Source: Hyperoodon ampullatus
Lineage: Eukaryota; Chordata; Mammalia; Artiodactyla; Ziphiidae
Direction: 5' to 3'
Assembly: GCA_949752795.1 (NCBI GenBank)
Contig: OX457071.1
Location: forward strand, 32,100,800 to 32,164,799
Length of the DNA: 64,000 nt
Part shown: piece after piece, positions 23,467 to 35,396 of the stretch
Position numbering within the stretch: the first letter of the stretch is position 1
How the letters are laid out: every line of letters starts with the position of its first letter
Translations under genes and position numbers: made by a program
The notes under the pieces: generated by a model
The model's database searches: none
What the model was told of the DNA's origin: nothing
The model's input: only the letters and a program-made list of their open reading frames with translations

Positions 23467-23940
23467 TTCTTTTTTAAATGTTTTTTAAAAATTGAAGTAT
23501 AGTTGATTTACAATGTTGTGTTAGTTTCTGGTGTACAGCAAAGTGATTCAGTTATATATATATATATATATATATATATTCTTTTTAATATTCTTTTCCA
23601 TTATTATTACAGGATATTGAACATAGTTCCCTGAGCTGTACAGTAAGTCTTTCTTACCTATTTTATGTACAGTAGTTTGTATCTGTTAATCCCAAACTCC
23701 TAATTTATCCCTCCCCCACCCCCCTTCCCCCTTTGGTAATCATACGTTTATTTTCTATGTCTGTGAGTCTGTGTCTGTTTTGTAAATCAGTTCATTTGTA
23801 TCGCATTTTTGATTCCACATATAAACGATATCATATGATTTTTATCTTACTCTGTCTGACTTCACTTAATATGATAACCTCTGGGTCCATCCATGGCCTT
23901 ATTTCTTTTCAGTGTTTTTATACAATTCCTCCACACACCA
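23467..23940 (-). mobile_element. L1 3' UTR, reversed
   Basis: Starts with AAAATTGAAGTATAGTTGATTTAC (reverse of the L1 3' end) and continues through AGGATATTGAACATAGTTCCC, TTCCCCCTTTGGTAATCATACG, TTCTATGTCTGTGAGTCTG and TTCATTTGTATCGCATTTTTGATTCCACATATAA to CCATCCATGGCC. A (TA)13-14 repeat at 23553-23579 sits within the 3' UTR. Confidence 0.93.
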
Positions 23941-26340
23941 CTTCAGCAAAAGGTAGACAGCTAGCCAAAACTGATTATGTATCAATCCACCCGTTCGTCC
24001 CCATGCACCCACACACTTACTTCTCTGCACAGTTCCTTTCCTACTATCCACTCTTTTTCCTAGACTGGATTGACCTGTCAGGCCCATGTCCCATATTCCA
24101 AAGGGATTCATCATCTCCCACTAGTCCTTTCTAGACTATTAACTGACAAATAAGATAGTACTCCACACAGAATCAACACGTGACCCCCATCTATAGATTT
24201 AAAAAGGGAATCTTGGAGAATATAAAAACAAAATTACACTAGTAAAATGCTGTAGGTTGGGGTAACAATGTGTGGATGAGGGTTCTGCTAAATAATTCCT
24301 GTAACCCACCAGAGCAGTTATCTGTTTCATCCGTAAAGCTTTCCCTGCTCTTTGGGATGCTAGAGACACGAAAACTACAGGCCTAGGAGGATGCAGTCTT
24401 GTCTCTGAGAGGTGCATGTCTAGTCTTACATAAAGAGGATTCCCAAAGCTGAAGGGAAAATTGACCCCAACTCATAAATATCCAACTGTCTATTACTTTC
24501 GTGTTAGAAAGTTAACTCCTCAAACTTGAAAAATTGGGAAGAAATCATCCCTTATGACCTTGTACATAAAGGTACAGTGTACGGTGCCTGGCACATTATA
24601 GCTGCTCAAGGAGAATTAGTTTTCTTCCTCCCATCCTCTCTATTGCTCCTTACTCTCCCTCTCTCACTCCCCCTACCCTGGACTCAACTTTCAAAGGTGA
24701 AGTGTCCAGAAATGAAAGCCAGTTAGTCTGGAGGTGTGCATTCTCTGATCCCCCTATCCCTCACCCCTTCACCGTGGTTCATGTCAAAACAGCTGGAACA
24801 AATAGTTGGTTGCAAAGATTTTTAAATGAAGGATTCACTTTCCATTCCAGCACTGGAATGCTGATTGAAAACTTATTTAGGAGTAGAGGGAAAAATCCAG
24901 AAGGGGGTGGGGGGAAGAATTCCATGCCAGGGTAGCAAAGTGAGAGAGAAAATCATCTCATTTTTCTTCGTTGCCTGAAGACACACTTAAGGGGGCTTAA
25001 GTATGGACTGGCAAAGATGAATGAACCTCCTTATTGTTGCATTAATAGGATAGTTAGAGTTAAGGATCAGTGAACATTTATTCTTATAATAAAAGCTTTC
25101 TTTAGGTTTCCATATAAATGTACTTCTTTGTATAATAGTATCTGTGTAGTAATCATAAGTGATGCTTAGCCTACATGTCTGAGTGATTAGGGAATAGTTA
25201 TAAATTTTTATATGCATATATCTGTATCTCCATGTGGAGATAGCCTGCCTTTCTTTTACAGGTGATTCATAAAAGGGTTGTAATAGGAAAGATCCACTTC
25301 AAATGAAAGGTTGAGCTGTTACATCTAGATTGAGAGTGATCACAGAGATTAGCCCCTTGCCCTGAGTAATTTATAAAAAGCAAATGAGGGACTGGTGGCC
25401 ATGAAAATAAATATAATTAACCCACTTAGTAAAACCTTCACCCTTGTTACAGACGGTTTCTGCTCGATCAGACCGACTAGAGTCACAAGCAAATAAAGAG
25501 AAAGATTCCAAGATTTTAAAGTTTCTTTCTAATTTCTTCATAAATAATTGGACTGTAGAAGAATAGGCCCATTTTTCAAACTCTGAATAAGCACCTCATG
25601 TAGATGAGCCAGTTCATAATTTTTGCACAGATGTCACACTCCACGGGATATAAAAACAAACTAAAGATAGCTGGCCATATAATGTGTAGATATATCATCG
25701 TTACAGATGCTCGGTAGAGCTTGTGCACTATTTCTCCCCAAACAAATCTCAAATCTACATATTTTGAAGATATAAATTTCTCATTTGTTATTCTTGGACA
25801 TGCTTTTTATTTTTTTTAAGTGAATTTTTAAAAAGTTCCAGGCCCACAAAACTGGCATGAAACTGACACGGCTGGAGAAGCAGCCCATCCCTACACAAAG
25901 AAGATGCAACAAAGACAGTGTGTTTTTCTGACACTGCCTATGAGAGCCTGCTTAGTGAGAACGAAAAGTGTCCTCCCCAATGAATTCAGGCTTTTGGCTC
26001 AGCCATTTGAAGTCTTGTTCGCTGACAAAGAGCCCACAAATGTTACTGGCATATGTAATTTACTGAGAATCTTCCCTTCAGGCCTGGAACACACAGCAAT
26101 GCATTACTTAGAACTGGGTGGAAGAGGGGAAAATCTTTCCTGGGTGGTTCTTCCAGTGTGTGTGCACAAGTGATTCCTTTGAGCAGAGCCGCTCTCTCAG
26201 TGGGCTGATGAAATTATGTGACCACCTCTCCACTATGTTTCTGCACTCCCTGCCTGGGGATTTGAGGACAGCTGCTTTGTAAAAGGGAGAATGTCAAATA
26301 TTGATCATAATCCTTCCCCCAGGAAACACCCTAACAGAAA
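23941..26340. other. Unique DNA with one short L2/MIR tail
   Basis: About 24565-24620 (TACAGTGTACGGTGCCTGGCAC, GCTGCTCAA) is an old L2 or MIR 3' tail. The stretches 25.2-25.4 and 25.9-26.2 kb are repeat-free. A plus frame of 89 codons at 25904-26173 shows no recognised domain. Confidence 0.35.
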
Positions 26341-26344
26341 GTGC

Positions 26345-26830
26345 CCAAGTGGCATTTTGGTGGCAGAACATTATTCTTACAGAGGAGGGAGTGGGGTCTG
26401 ATAGCCTGAGTTTGAATCCCGACTCTACTGTATCTTAGTGTGACCTTAATTGAATTATTTAACTTGCAAAGCCTCAGTTTTCGCATCTGTAAAATTGGAA
26501 CCATAATAGCACTTAGCTTTAAGTTACTGTGAGGATTAAATAAAATAATACATGTAGGGCTTCCTTGGTGGCGCAGTGGTTGAGAGTCTGCCTGCCGATG
26601 CAGGGGACACGGGTTCGTGCTCCGGTCAGGGAAGATCCCACGTGCCGCGGAGCGGCTGGGCCCGTGAGCCATGGCTGCTGAGCCTGCGTGTCCGGAGCCT
26701 GTGCTCCACAACAGGAGAGGCCACAACAGTGAGAGGCCCGCATATTGCTAAAATAAATAAATAATGATAATAATAAATAATAATAATAATAATAATACAT
26801 GTAAAGTGCCAGGCACGCAGATCTTAACCT
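26345..26830 (+). mobile_element. MIR SINE interrupted by a CHR SINE
   Basis: The MIR body runs to 26556 (GATAGCCTGAGTTTGAATCCCGACTC, TCTTAGTGTGACCTTAATTGAATTA, GCCTCAGTTTTCGCATCTGTAAAATTGG, TTACTGTGAGGATTAAATAAAATAATACATGTA) and resumes at 26804 with AAGTGCCAGGCACGCAG. The two halves join cleanly once the SINE and one TSD copy are removed, dating the SINE after the MIR. Confidence 0.9.
26557..26790 (+). mobile_element. Young CHR SINE with 13-bp TSD
   Basis: Complete head (GGGCTTCCTTGGTGGCGCAG), B box (CGGGTTCGTGCTCC) and body. The poly(A) tail has turned into an (AATAAT)n-type microsatellite (about 26749-26790). Identical 13-bp TSDs AATAATACATGTA lie at 26544-26556 and 26791-26803. Inserted in a MIR. 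Confidence 0.96.
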
Positions 26831-27320
26831 ATGTTTTCATTGTTGCCAATCTACACATTACCTGGAAGGAATCACTGTGGAGGATGCTGTCATATTCCTC
26901 TGTAGATTGATGGCTGAAATGTTCTCAACATGTGTCATATTTGAAGGACTTACCTCTGATCTCTGAGGATCTCTGACCTCTTTCTTGTCAAGGTAGCATA
27001 AGGAATAAGAATAGGGCACATCTATGCAGTAGTAAAGTTTGCTGTAAGCAATTTTTCTCCCCGTCTATTGCTACCCTAACTTTTGCTTTCTCCTTTCCTC
27101 TATCTTTGGGTAAGACCATCCAGTGTCTACATCTACAATATAAATGCACCTCAAAAACTCCATTATGGAGAAAGCCTTGATATGTTAGTGAAAACGATCG
27201 ATGCTGTATGTGTGTAGGAAGCACAGGGGGGAGCCTGGCAAAGGTAAAAGCTCTTTCCTCTAAAAGTGGAATGGACAGAGATATGGATTCAGACAACACT
27301 TGAGCTGGAAGGGGCTGGTA
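26831..27320. other. Unique DNA
   Basis: A 103-codon minus frame (26988-27299) shows no recognised domain or splice sites, and no repeat is assigned. Confidence 0.3.
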
Positions 27321-27324
27321 AGGA

Positions 27325-27505
27325 GGTCAGAAGACCTGCGTTTCAGTTAACCCTCTGCATTCTGGCAGTATGACCTTACACAGGTCATTTATCCCTTGTG
27401 ATATTTAATTTTTTCATTCATATAACCCTAATACCTGCCTCACAAGTGTGTAAGAATCTAGGAAATGATTTGATTTCACATGAAAATCTGTGGAGATTAT
27501 GAATA
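27325..27505 (+). mobile_element. MIR SINE
   Basis: GTCAGAAGACCTGCGTTTCAG, GCAGTATGACCTTACACAGGTCA, TAATTTTTTCATTCATATAACC, CTAATACCTGCCTCACAAG follow the MIR order. Confidence 0.75.
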
Positions 27506-28640
27506 CTGCCTACATGACAGTTATTCATAATAATTTATTAGATAAGTAAATAATAAGTTAATAATGTTAAAGTTCTTCAAAACTGTGGAAGAATGGTAAG
27601 GTGAGGATGAATGAGAATGAGAAAGCAGGTTTTAAAACTTGAAAAGATGTCAATTTAGAAGCAACCAACTAACCTAACAGTCTGGGTTTAGAATCTTTTT
27701 TCTGTAAGTCTGTAGGAAATACAAGGAGCAAATAAGTAAAGGGAAGCAGTATTTCAAATGGAAGGAAGAAAACCCAGGGAGATCACTTTTCAGGGGTGAC
27801 ACAGGTTGAAGAAAATACTTTGGAGATTTGGGGCAATAATGATAATAATAACAATAACAACAATATAGTAATGACAATAATAGTAGCAAACATTTTCACT
27901 GTCTCATTTGCTTATTAAACCAAACCAAAATATTGTGGAATGATTCTAGCACTGGAATGAAAAATCAATCCTTTCATTATGAAAAATCTTTGGAAGTGTC
28001 ATGTTTGCTATCTATCTTGGTGGAGTAGGGAGGGGCAGGGAGAGATTTAGAATGAACACCTGCAGAACAACTGACTTCATCTTCCAGGCGATTAATTCTT
28101 GAAAGTTGAATCCAGAGTAGAGGCAGGGAGAAAAAGGGAGGAGAAAGAGCTAACGTGGAAGGGAGGGGAAGACTGATACTTCTCAGGCACCTACTATGAG
28201 CCAGTACCGCACACAGCGCGTTATGTGTGTACACACATTGTAAGGGATAAGAGAGACCTCTTAGGTCTTTGGAATCCAGTTTGCAGTGTGAAAGTAATAG
28301 AAGTTGAAGACAAGTAGAACAAGCACTTCATATTCCAAAGTCCTAAGCTACTTGAATAATTTAGAATATCGGACTGGATAGACTAGGATCAGACCCATTA
28401 TGGTCATTCTTTCGTCCTTTTTCCCCATTCTGAAATTTTCACAGAAGGCAGAGAGTAAGTGAACCTCTTTACCATTGGTGTTTGGGAACATACTTTCCCT
28501 GATGCCAAGAGGAGGATTCAGGTTATTGTATTATTATTATACATGATAGATCAGGAGTAACACTATGAAAAGATGATGTGTTAAAACAAATAACGGTAAT
28601 GTATTTGGGGTATCTGAAAGCACAGAGTGGATCCTATATC
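27506..28640. other. Unique DNA with an AAT/AAC-rich patch
   Basis: About 27838-27890 is a degenerate (AATAAC/AATAAT)n tract. A weak L2/MIR-like patch lies near 28185-28210. No exon recognised. Confidence 0.3.
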
Positions 28641-28775
28641 TTCCTTCTCTTTCTTTCCTCTCCCTTCCTCCTTCTCCTTCTTCTTCCTTCCCTCCCTTCC
28701 TCCCCTCCTTTCTTTTCCTTTCTTTCCTTCTTCTTTCCCTTCCTTCCTTCTAGTTCTTCTTCCTCTTCTCAATAA
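28641..28775. repeat. Polypyrimidine (TTCC/CTTT)n low-complexity tract
   Basis: About 135 nt almost entirely of C and T (TTCCTTCTCTTTCTTTCCTC...). Apparent Ser/Pro/Leu-rich frames on one strand and Lys/Glu/Arg/Gly-rich frames on the other are artefacts of the tract. Confidence 0.9.
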
Positions 28776-29320
28776 TTGAAAACTAGATAAAATGCTTTCC
28801 ATGTCCTACACTTTACTCTGTCCATCACACTTCTTGTCACAAAATTTGATCTTTTATAACTGTTCAGTAATGATTTCTTATTATTATACTGTAAATATAT
28901 TTTCCTAATCAGAGTAAATTCAAGGATACTCAAACTATAATGTTCAGAAATAGGATTCATGATGTGATATTGCATTTATAGTCCCTGGACAGCCTCCGTC
29001 CTCTGGTACAGGTTCTGGAAAGACACACAGACACAAAAAGACTGTAGTGGCCTCTCATTTCTTCCATGAAGCTAATTTTTAATAAACTTATCACTACGAG
29101 GTATAAATTCTTATTTAAATTAAAAATTCCCCAAATTTTGAACTATTTCCCCAAAACAAGCTTTGTTCACTATATTTTTGGTAGACTCAGGGTAGACATG
29201 CTTTTCTCTAGATATTAGATATTTGGATATATATGGGTTAAACTTAATAATTGCGTGCTGTGAGTTTTAAACCTTGGATTTGGAAAAACAATTCTAGATG
29301 TCTTTTGCCTAAACTGACTT
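28776..29320. other. Unique AT-rich DNA
   Basis: Nothing recognisable on either strand. Confidence 0.3.
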
Positions 29321-29329
29321 TGTCTGTAT

Positions 29330-29760
29330 TGAATACTTCCTATAAAAATTGACAACGCTTACGGTGCCGACAGCCAGAGAGCCTCTTAGGGCTGCACCAG
29401 TCTGCAATAAATGAAAAGCTCTTTTCAGACTGAATTTTAGTTGTGTATTGTTATTTGTCTTAGAGTCCATTTATTAGTCCAGAGATAATGTGACAGTTGA
29501 CTCTTACAGTAACACAGTACTCATTAGCTAGCTTGACAGGGAGGTGCCAACATCCACTGGAGATTGTATTTTATTAATCTTCATGGCTCATTTGGAAGCC
29601 TGGCTGGCTATCTTGTAATGTGCCCTCGTGCTGACTGGGACAGGGATGTGTAGCCATGCTTACGACTGAAGAATATAAACTTGCATGATAAGATCTTTCC
29701 CTTTCTTTGACCTGAAATGCAGACTAGTAAAGCTCACGTGAAAGGCTGTAGTATCCAGTG
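29330..29760. promoter_or_regulatory. Candidate conserved non-coding block
   Basis: Repeat-free block with balanced composition, starting near GACAACGCTTACGGTGCCGACAG, which carries three CpGs in AT-rich surroundings. It contains a 16-bp near-palindrome TGAAAAGCTCTTTTCA (about 29413-29428) and several TTATTAG/ATTAATC cores. No long frame. Enhancer-like by texture only; conservation untested. Confidence 0.35.
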
Positions 29761-29947
29761 AAAATTTCCTTCCTAAGAATCTGTAACATGCCTTCTAGAT
29801 GCTAAATAACATTTGAATTTAAAACTACTCAGTGTTTGGTTGATATATATGCTAAAAATCTGAGGATAGATTTAATTAAGTTTAAGGTGAATGTTGAAAT
29901 GCCTTGAAGTAGTAATGTTTGCCATCATATCTTGTTTCCTCAAATTA

Positions 29948-29950
<3 letters not shown>

Positions 29951-29979
<29 letters not shown>
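29951..29979. repeat. (GT)n microsatellite
   Basis: About 14 uninterrupted GT units. A likely polymorphic length marker. Confidence 0.95.
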
Positions 29980-29980
<1 letters not shown>

Positions 29981-30399
29981 ATAAAAATAGTCTTCTGAGT
30001 TGATGCAGTTTTTTTTCAAACTTAGTGAATTTGCATAAATCATGCTCCTTGGGTCTTGGAAAAATCTCAGCTTGTGTTTGAACAAGCTAAATTAAATATG
30101 AGTCATAGCTTCCAATGCTCTTATTCCACTGACTTTTGTTTTCAGTTGGATTTTTGTTGTATATTTGTTTGGGGATTTTATTATACAGAGATCTCTTATA
30201 AGGTAGTTGCTTATTTTTAAAAAAATGATTTTGATAGTAAATATCTTGCAAGAAAGTTGAAAAATTTCCAAATCATCACACTGTGATGCCTTTCTGGACA
30301 AATAAGCTATTATTTGATTTCTAAACTCTACATGGAGTATCCTAAGTCTTTATTCCTCCAAGAGTTTTCACTTATTTCTTACCAATTCAAACTTGTTTC

Positions 30400-30604
30400 A
30401 CTCCATATTAACTGAAAATAGATTTGATTTGTATGTTTTCTTTGGCACTGCGCTAATAAGGCCAATCAAGATGAGATTCCAAGCCTTAGAAAAATGAAAT
30501 CAACATGTGGTTTAATTCTCATTACTAATACTACCTTGAAAGACTGTTAAGCTTCTGATAGAAAACAATAAAAAACAAGGAAATTCACTGTAAAAACGGG
30601 AACA
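30400..30604. other. Unique block next to the hairpin
   Basis: Repeat-free and possibly conserved (GCACTGCGCTAATAAGGCCAATCAAGATGAGATT contains a CCAAT box and TAAT cores). Listed because it adjoins the inverted repeat at 30606-30701. Confidence 0.3.
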
Positions 30605-30605
30605 T

Positions 30606-30701
30606 ACCATATGTCCTTTAATACCTAATTACAACAGGGGCACAATAAGAGAGTCATTAAACCTGCACCCTATTGTGCATAGGTATCAGAGGACATATGG
30701 T
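30606..30701. repeat. 34-bp-arm imperfect inverted repeat (miRNA-like hairpin)
   Basis: Arms 30606-30639 and 30668-30701 pair without gaps: 28 of 34 positions are Watson-Crick and two more are G-U, around a 28-nt loop. The outermost twelve pairs (ACCATATGTCCT with AGGACATATGGT) are perfect. Size and mismatch pattern resemble a pre-miRNA or an old palindromic mobile element. No known family is recognised. Confidence 0.85.
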
Positions 30702-31180
30702 GCGTTTCAACCATTAGTATGAATTTGATTGCATCTGTGATTTTCTGTTACAACTTTGACTGTATTTTCCAGAAGAAAATGTTGGTAGACATATTGGTCA
30801 TTGAGAAGAATTGCCAACAATGAGAAATGGGACCATTTTTACCCCTCCAGAGATAGGTGATTATAAATTACATAAGGGCCTACTAATAACCTTGTTTTCT
30901 CTTCTGGCTTTCAATGTCTTCTGGCTCATTATTGTCCTTGTTGAAAATTTCTCATTCAAACAAATTATTTTTACTCACCAGATAAGGGAATTTGATCTGA
31001 GTCCTTGCAGAATATTCATTTCTCACTAAATATTCCCTATAATGTGGTAGACTTACATGCCTACATACTGAAAATTGTAGATGATGAAAGGGAGTACCAT
31101 GTCTATACTTTCTCTTCTTTCACTTACGGAGGTGGAATTAATAGTCAAAATTGGTAATATTTTCTCTAGAGCTTAGCTTC
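30702..31180. other. Unique DNA
   Basis: No exon or repeat recognised. Confidence 0.3.
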
Positions 31181-31183
31181 GAA

Positions 31184-31342
31184 GTCATATGTGTGTGTAT
31201 GTGTCTATTTCTATATATGTGTAAATGACTATATATTTCATTTTCTGTCTACATATATGAAACATATCTCTATGTATACACATACACACAAATGTATATA
31301 TGTATGTATATATGTGTATATATACACACACACACACATTTG
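31184..31342. repeat. Compound TG/TA/CA microsatellite region
   Basis: TGTGTGTGTATGTG at the left, degenerate TATATG in the middle and ATATACACACACACACACA at the right. A 70-codon frame across it (Cys/Val/Tyr/Ile/His repeats) is an artefact. Confidence 0.85.
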
Positions 31343-31564
31343 TAAGACAAATATCAAGTTTGAAAGATCAAGAATTAGTAGAGTGAAGGCCCCAGAAGGG
31401 TGAGAGAGACCTCACTCTCTCACCCTTTATCTCCATATCTCTAATACCTAACTTGTGGTAGCAACCTCACACTATAGTAACATGGTCATACAAGTGCCTG
31501 ACACATTTAAGTGCATGTTAAATATAACTTGATTTAAATCCACTTCACATGATTTCTCTGTATT

Positions 31565-31800
31565 TCGTCCATTCATCCATTCATTCTTTTCCATGACAAT
31601 GTTTATTGACCCCCTATGATTTGCTGTGAACTCTTTTAAGTGTTTGGTCTACAACAGTGTGAAAAACAGACAAGCCTTTACCAACTGTACATCCCCTGGA
31701 GAAAAATAGTGAGACAAATATAAGTGTAGTTTTTTCAGATGCTGCTAAATGCTTTGAAGAGAATCAAGGCAGTGAAGGGAGTAAGAGTGTACCAGGGAGC
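31565..31800 (-). mobile_element. L2 3' UTR
   Basis: ATTCATCCATTCATTC..., TGTTTATTGACCCCCTATGATTTGCTG, CTTTTAAGTGTTTGGTCTACAACAGTGTGAAAAACAGACAAGCC is the reversed L2 end, decayed. Confidence 0.7.
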
Positions 31801-33555
31801 TTGGGTAGGGGATTTGTTGCTTCTCTGCTCATGAGCCATATGATGATTAGAGTGTAGAAGGTGAGGGACCAGCAGGGAGTCCTGGGCTTCATGTGACCAA
31901 TGGAAACATTGGTCTCAACATAAAGGGTTGAGACTCGTCTGGAGGCAGATGGTAAGTGGGGAGGAGGTGGGTGTTGAAAGACAAAGTGGTAGGGTCTTGC
32001 CACGGGCCCCTGGCATTCTGGATCCCCTCTCCCGCTCTGGTAAGAGGGTGACCTTATCCAAAACTCCTGGAGCATCTGGGCTTTTACTCATGCCCTCAGA
32101 GTTGTACGGAGTGGGCCGGGCTTGGAGACTCTTCTGTCTAGCTGTTTAACACTAATGTTTAATGCTATTCTTGTCCCAGTACCAGGTTACAAATGACTAA
32201 AATTCTAAGGATATTTACTACTGTTCAGGTTTGTTGCTAAGTATATTTTACCTATAGCTGGCAAATCATCACTTATTTAGAAAATTTGAAAAAATTCTAA
32301 AAAGTAAAGTTTCATGTTCCATGAAGTCTTAGTAACTGAGGAAGCTGTCACGTGTTAAAAATGTATCCTGGAACACTGCAATGAATTGTTTAGGCCGTAA
32401 ATATTACAGATTGTCTTTGCTATAAAATGTTAGTTTTATGACTATTTACACATGTTGGCCTAATTGGAACACATGCTTTTTTCAAAAGACTTCTACCATT
32501 TTGGTTTAGGGAATTTTACTCCTGTAGCTTGCTGCATGCTAGGGACTGGAATCAGACTAGGACCTGGTCCTAAACCCCAAATTACTGGAATTTAACTTCT
32601 TGAGTTTAGGAAATTCTTAAGATAAATGCTATACCAAGAAGTGAAGCTGAACACAAGACTCTTGAAGATGGTAGGTTTAGTATTATGCAATTAACAAGAA
32701 GTCTTGTCCACTTAAGTTTATATAATACTTCTTATAGAACTTTTGAAGCCTAGAACTTTTTAGCAGAGGTCAGGGAGGTGAAGGGGAACCTGTCTTAAAA
32801 ACTGGTTTCAGTGGGTAAAAAGAGAGGATTGGACAGTGGTGAGGGTTCACTATTCACTCTAATGGAGTCTTAACATAGTAGCCTAATTAGTGATGTTTAA
32901 ATATTGTTTCACTTCTCTTGATCTTCATCTCACCAAAAGCATTAAAGTCCAACTCATTGGGATATAATTGCAAGTCTATAATATATAAAGTCAAATACTC
33001 ATCCAATCACTAAGATATAGTTAAATTATTTTTCAAGATTTTTTTAAAGGACCAACTTTTGACAAGTATTAAAAGGGGTGCATTTTACTAAACTTTTGGT
33101 GTGATTATGAACTGAGAAATTTTCTAGTGTGTATCACTGAACATAGGTCATTGTCTCTTACATTTGCTTAAACCTTGCATGAATTTCCCAAACTGGCAAT
33201 TACGTCAGAGACCAGTCACACCGAGGTGTCTCTGAGGCTTGTGAAAATAGACTGAAGTTATTTTTCTCAGCTCTAAGCATTTTCATGAACGGAGTAGAAC
33301 TCAATAAATCAGGAGTCAAAATTTAACATTAGAGGCCTGAATTTGCAACTGAATGGTTGGAGGGTTGGACCCAGGCACTTTATCCCTCTGTGCTGATAAC
33401 ATTGTGAATGTAACTTTTGCTGCCTGCTTCCCAGTGCAGTAGTCAATGGGTTGTAGAAAGCATTCAATGAACTAGGATAAACATGCAAAAATATTATTAA
33501 CGTAATTAACATAACTGAGACATTTTTATGTAATCTACCTTGCACTAGTCACTTA
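31801..33555. other. Unique DNA
   Basis: Overlapping open frames of 103 (minus) and 73 (plus) codons near 31.8-32.15 kb lie just beyond the L2 and have no recognised domain. Otherwise AT-rich with no identifiable feature. Confidence 0.3.
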
Positions 33556-33559
33556 CTTA

Positions 33560-33775
33560 ACCAGCCCCGTGACTCCTTAGCACTTATGGACATGCCACTT
33601 GAAGCTATGATAGGTAATCCATCTGTCTCTGTTTTATCGCCCCTTTATTATCTCTATTGTAAATACAGACTGTCCCCCCACTTGACTGTGAGTGTAACAG
33701 CGACCGGGACTTTTGGAACTGTATCTGGCCCATAGTAGATGCTCAATAAATGCTTGTTATTCATAGGGGTGAGGA
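33560..33775 (+). mobile_element. L2 3' end
   Basis: CTTGACTGTGAGTGTAACAGCGACCGGGACTTTTGGAACTGTATCTGGCCCATAGTAGATGCTCAATAAATGCTTG follows the L2 3' UTR to its end. No TSD visible. Confidence 0.8.
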
Positions 33776-35218
33776 CCAATCTCTGTACAGGGTAAATACT
33801 CATTCAATGCTATTTTAATTGATCTGTTTGGCAGGATAATTATTTATTGAGAAATTAAAAATTCAGTCTCTTTTTTTCCTTTCTTCTAGACCAAGAAATT
33901 AACCAGAACTTCTTGTTCCCTTGCTTCAAGGTCATTGTTTTGAAGAGCAGAAAATAGACTTCATTTGAAGATACTGCTAAACTGTTTCTCCGGCAGCCAA
34001 CCCATATTTACTCCTGGCTTTAGTTTTCAAAAGCCAGCTCTCTTTCAGGACATTATGACAGACTCCATCAGAGGGGACAATGGGTGGGAAAAATTCTCAG
34101 AGAATGCAAGGCGGGAGTGGCTGCATCTGGATTAGAGTGAATCCTCAAGACTGAGAAGGAACAGACCATATTCCTTGGTCCCTTGGCAACATACAGGACT
34201 TGGTGGGAAGGTTTATGGTGCATCTCAGGGGCAGGGCTCTTGGCACTGGGACTTCAGGCTTTATAAGAATTCCTGTGACCTAGCAGCTGAACATCCATCC
34301 CTCCCACCGCCAATCAGAGAACATTCAGGTTAAGACAATAGCAAAGAGTGACTGAGTGTCTTGAAGACCAGTAAACATATTTCATAATGACTCTGCTTCC
34401 TGAAGCCCCCTGAGATCCCCAGAACAAGTGGATAATGAAGAACACCCTATTGGAAAATAAGAAAACTCTGTTTAAAAGGCTTATCTAAAACATGACACCA
34501 AGACAATGGCTGTACAGACCAAGTGAAGTGCAAATAGATGCTATGGAAATGAGATCAAAATAGATATCCCATGGGGAGATTTAGGGATTGAAATCCAAAC
34601 CCCCTTCCAGACTTTCTCAATTTTTTTCCTGAAGTATCTCCACAATTCCTCTTTCGGACACTGGTTGTCTGCCAGAATCTGAACCTAACCTGCTTTTCAA
34701 GCCTTATTTCCAATTACACTCTTCCCACATTTGACCACATCCAAGTTTGTTTTATTCTCCAACATCTTCCCATGTATATTAGATTTGAGTGGCCACACTG
34801 GAATCATATTGTTTTGAGGGCTTTGTAACTCGATGTCACTGTGGTAAATATGAATTAAGTGTCTTGGCTACTCAAATAGTTTCATTTCCTATTAAAAAAG
34901 GAGTAAGTACGGATGTGAAGAAGAAGAGTAATATTTGTCTTCATTTTTAAGATGATTAGTAATTCTGAAAAAATTAGTACTATTCATGTAACATGTAGGC
35001 ATTTACCTGAGTGGGGTTAGAAATAGGAGGAAACATTGGGAAGAAGTTGGGATAAATAGAATACTAGGTTGGCCTGCCATGCACTGCCTGACAAGCCCTT
35101 CTTTCTTACTCTCATCCAGGCGTATTCTCATACTCAAGTATGAACCCTTCCAAAAGAGACAGATGCTGAAGTCCAAACAAGATGAAAAGTGACAACAGAG
35201 CTTGGAAAAATGATTAAT
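33776..35218. other. Unique DNA
   Basis: No exon or repeat confidently recognised. Confidence 0.3.
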
Positions 35219-35228
35219 ATCACCTAAG

Positions 35229-35386
35229 TGGGACTTCCCACTGGTGGTCCAGTGGTTAAGACTCCATGCTTCCAAATCAGGTGGTGAGGGTTTGATCCAT
35301 ATTTGGGGAACTAAGATCCTACGTGCCTCATGGCACGACCAAAGAATAATTTAAAAAGAAAGAAAGAAATAAAAAATAAAAAGAAA
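35229..35386 (+). mobile_element. Older CHR-1-type SINE with TSD
   Basis: GGGACTTCCCACTGGTGGTCCAGTGGTTAAGACTCC head, B-box remnant GGGTTTGATCC, body GGGGAACTAAGATCCTACGTGCC and an A/G-rich tail. Ten-base TSD ATCACCTAAG at 35219-35228 and 35387-35396. It is a different, older subtype than the copies at 19.5, 26.6 and 51.1 kb. Confidence 0.93.
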
Positions 35387-35396
35387 ATCACCTAAG

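Noticed and set aside
28578..28802. Pro/Ser-rich (plus) and Lys/Glu/Arg-rich (minus) frames
   Set aside because: Low-complexity polypyrimidine tract.
31191..31403. Cys/Val/Tyr/His-rich 70-codon frame
   Set aside because: Produced by the compound TG/TA/CA microsatellite.
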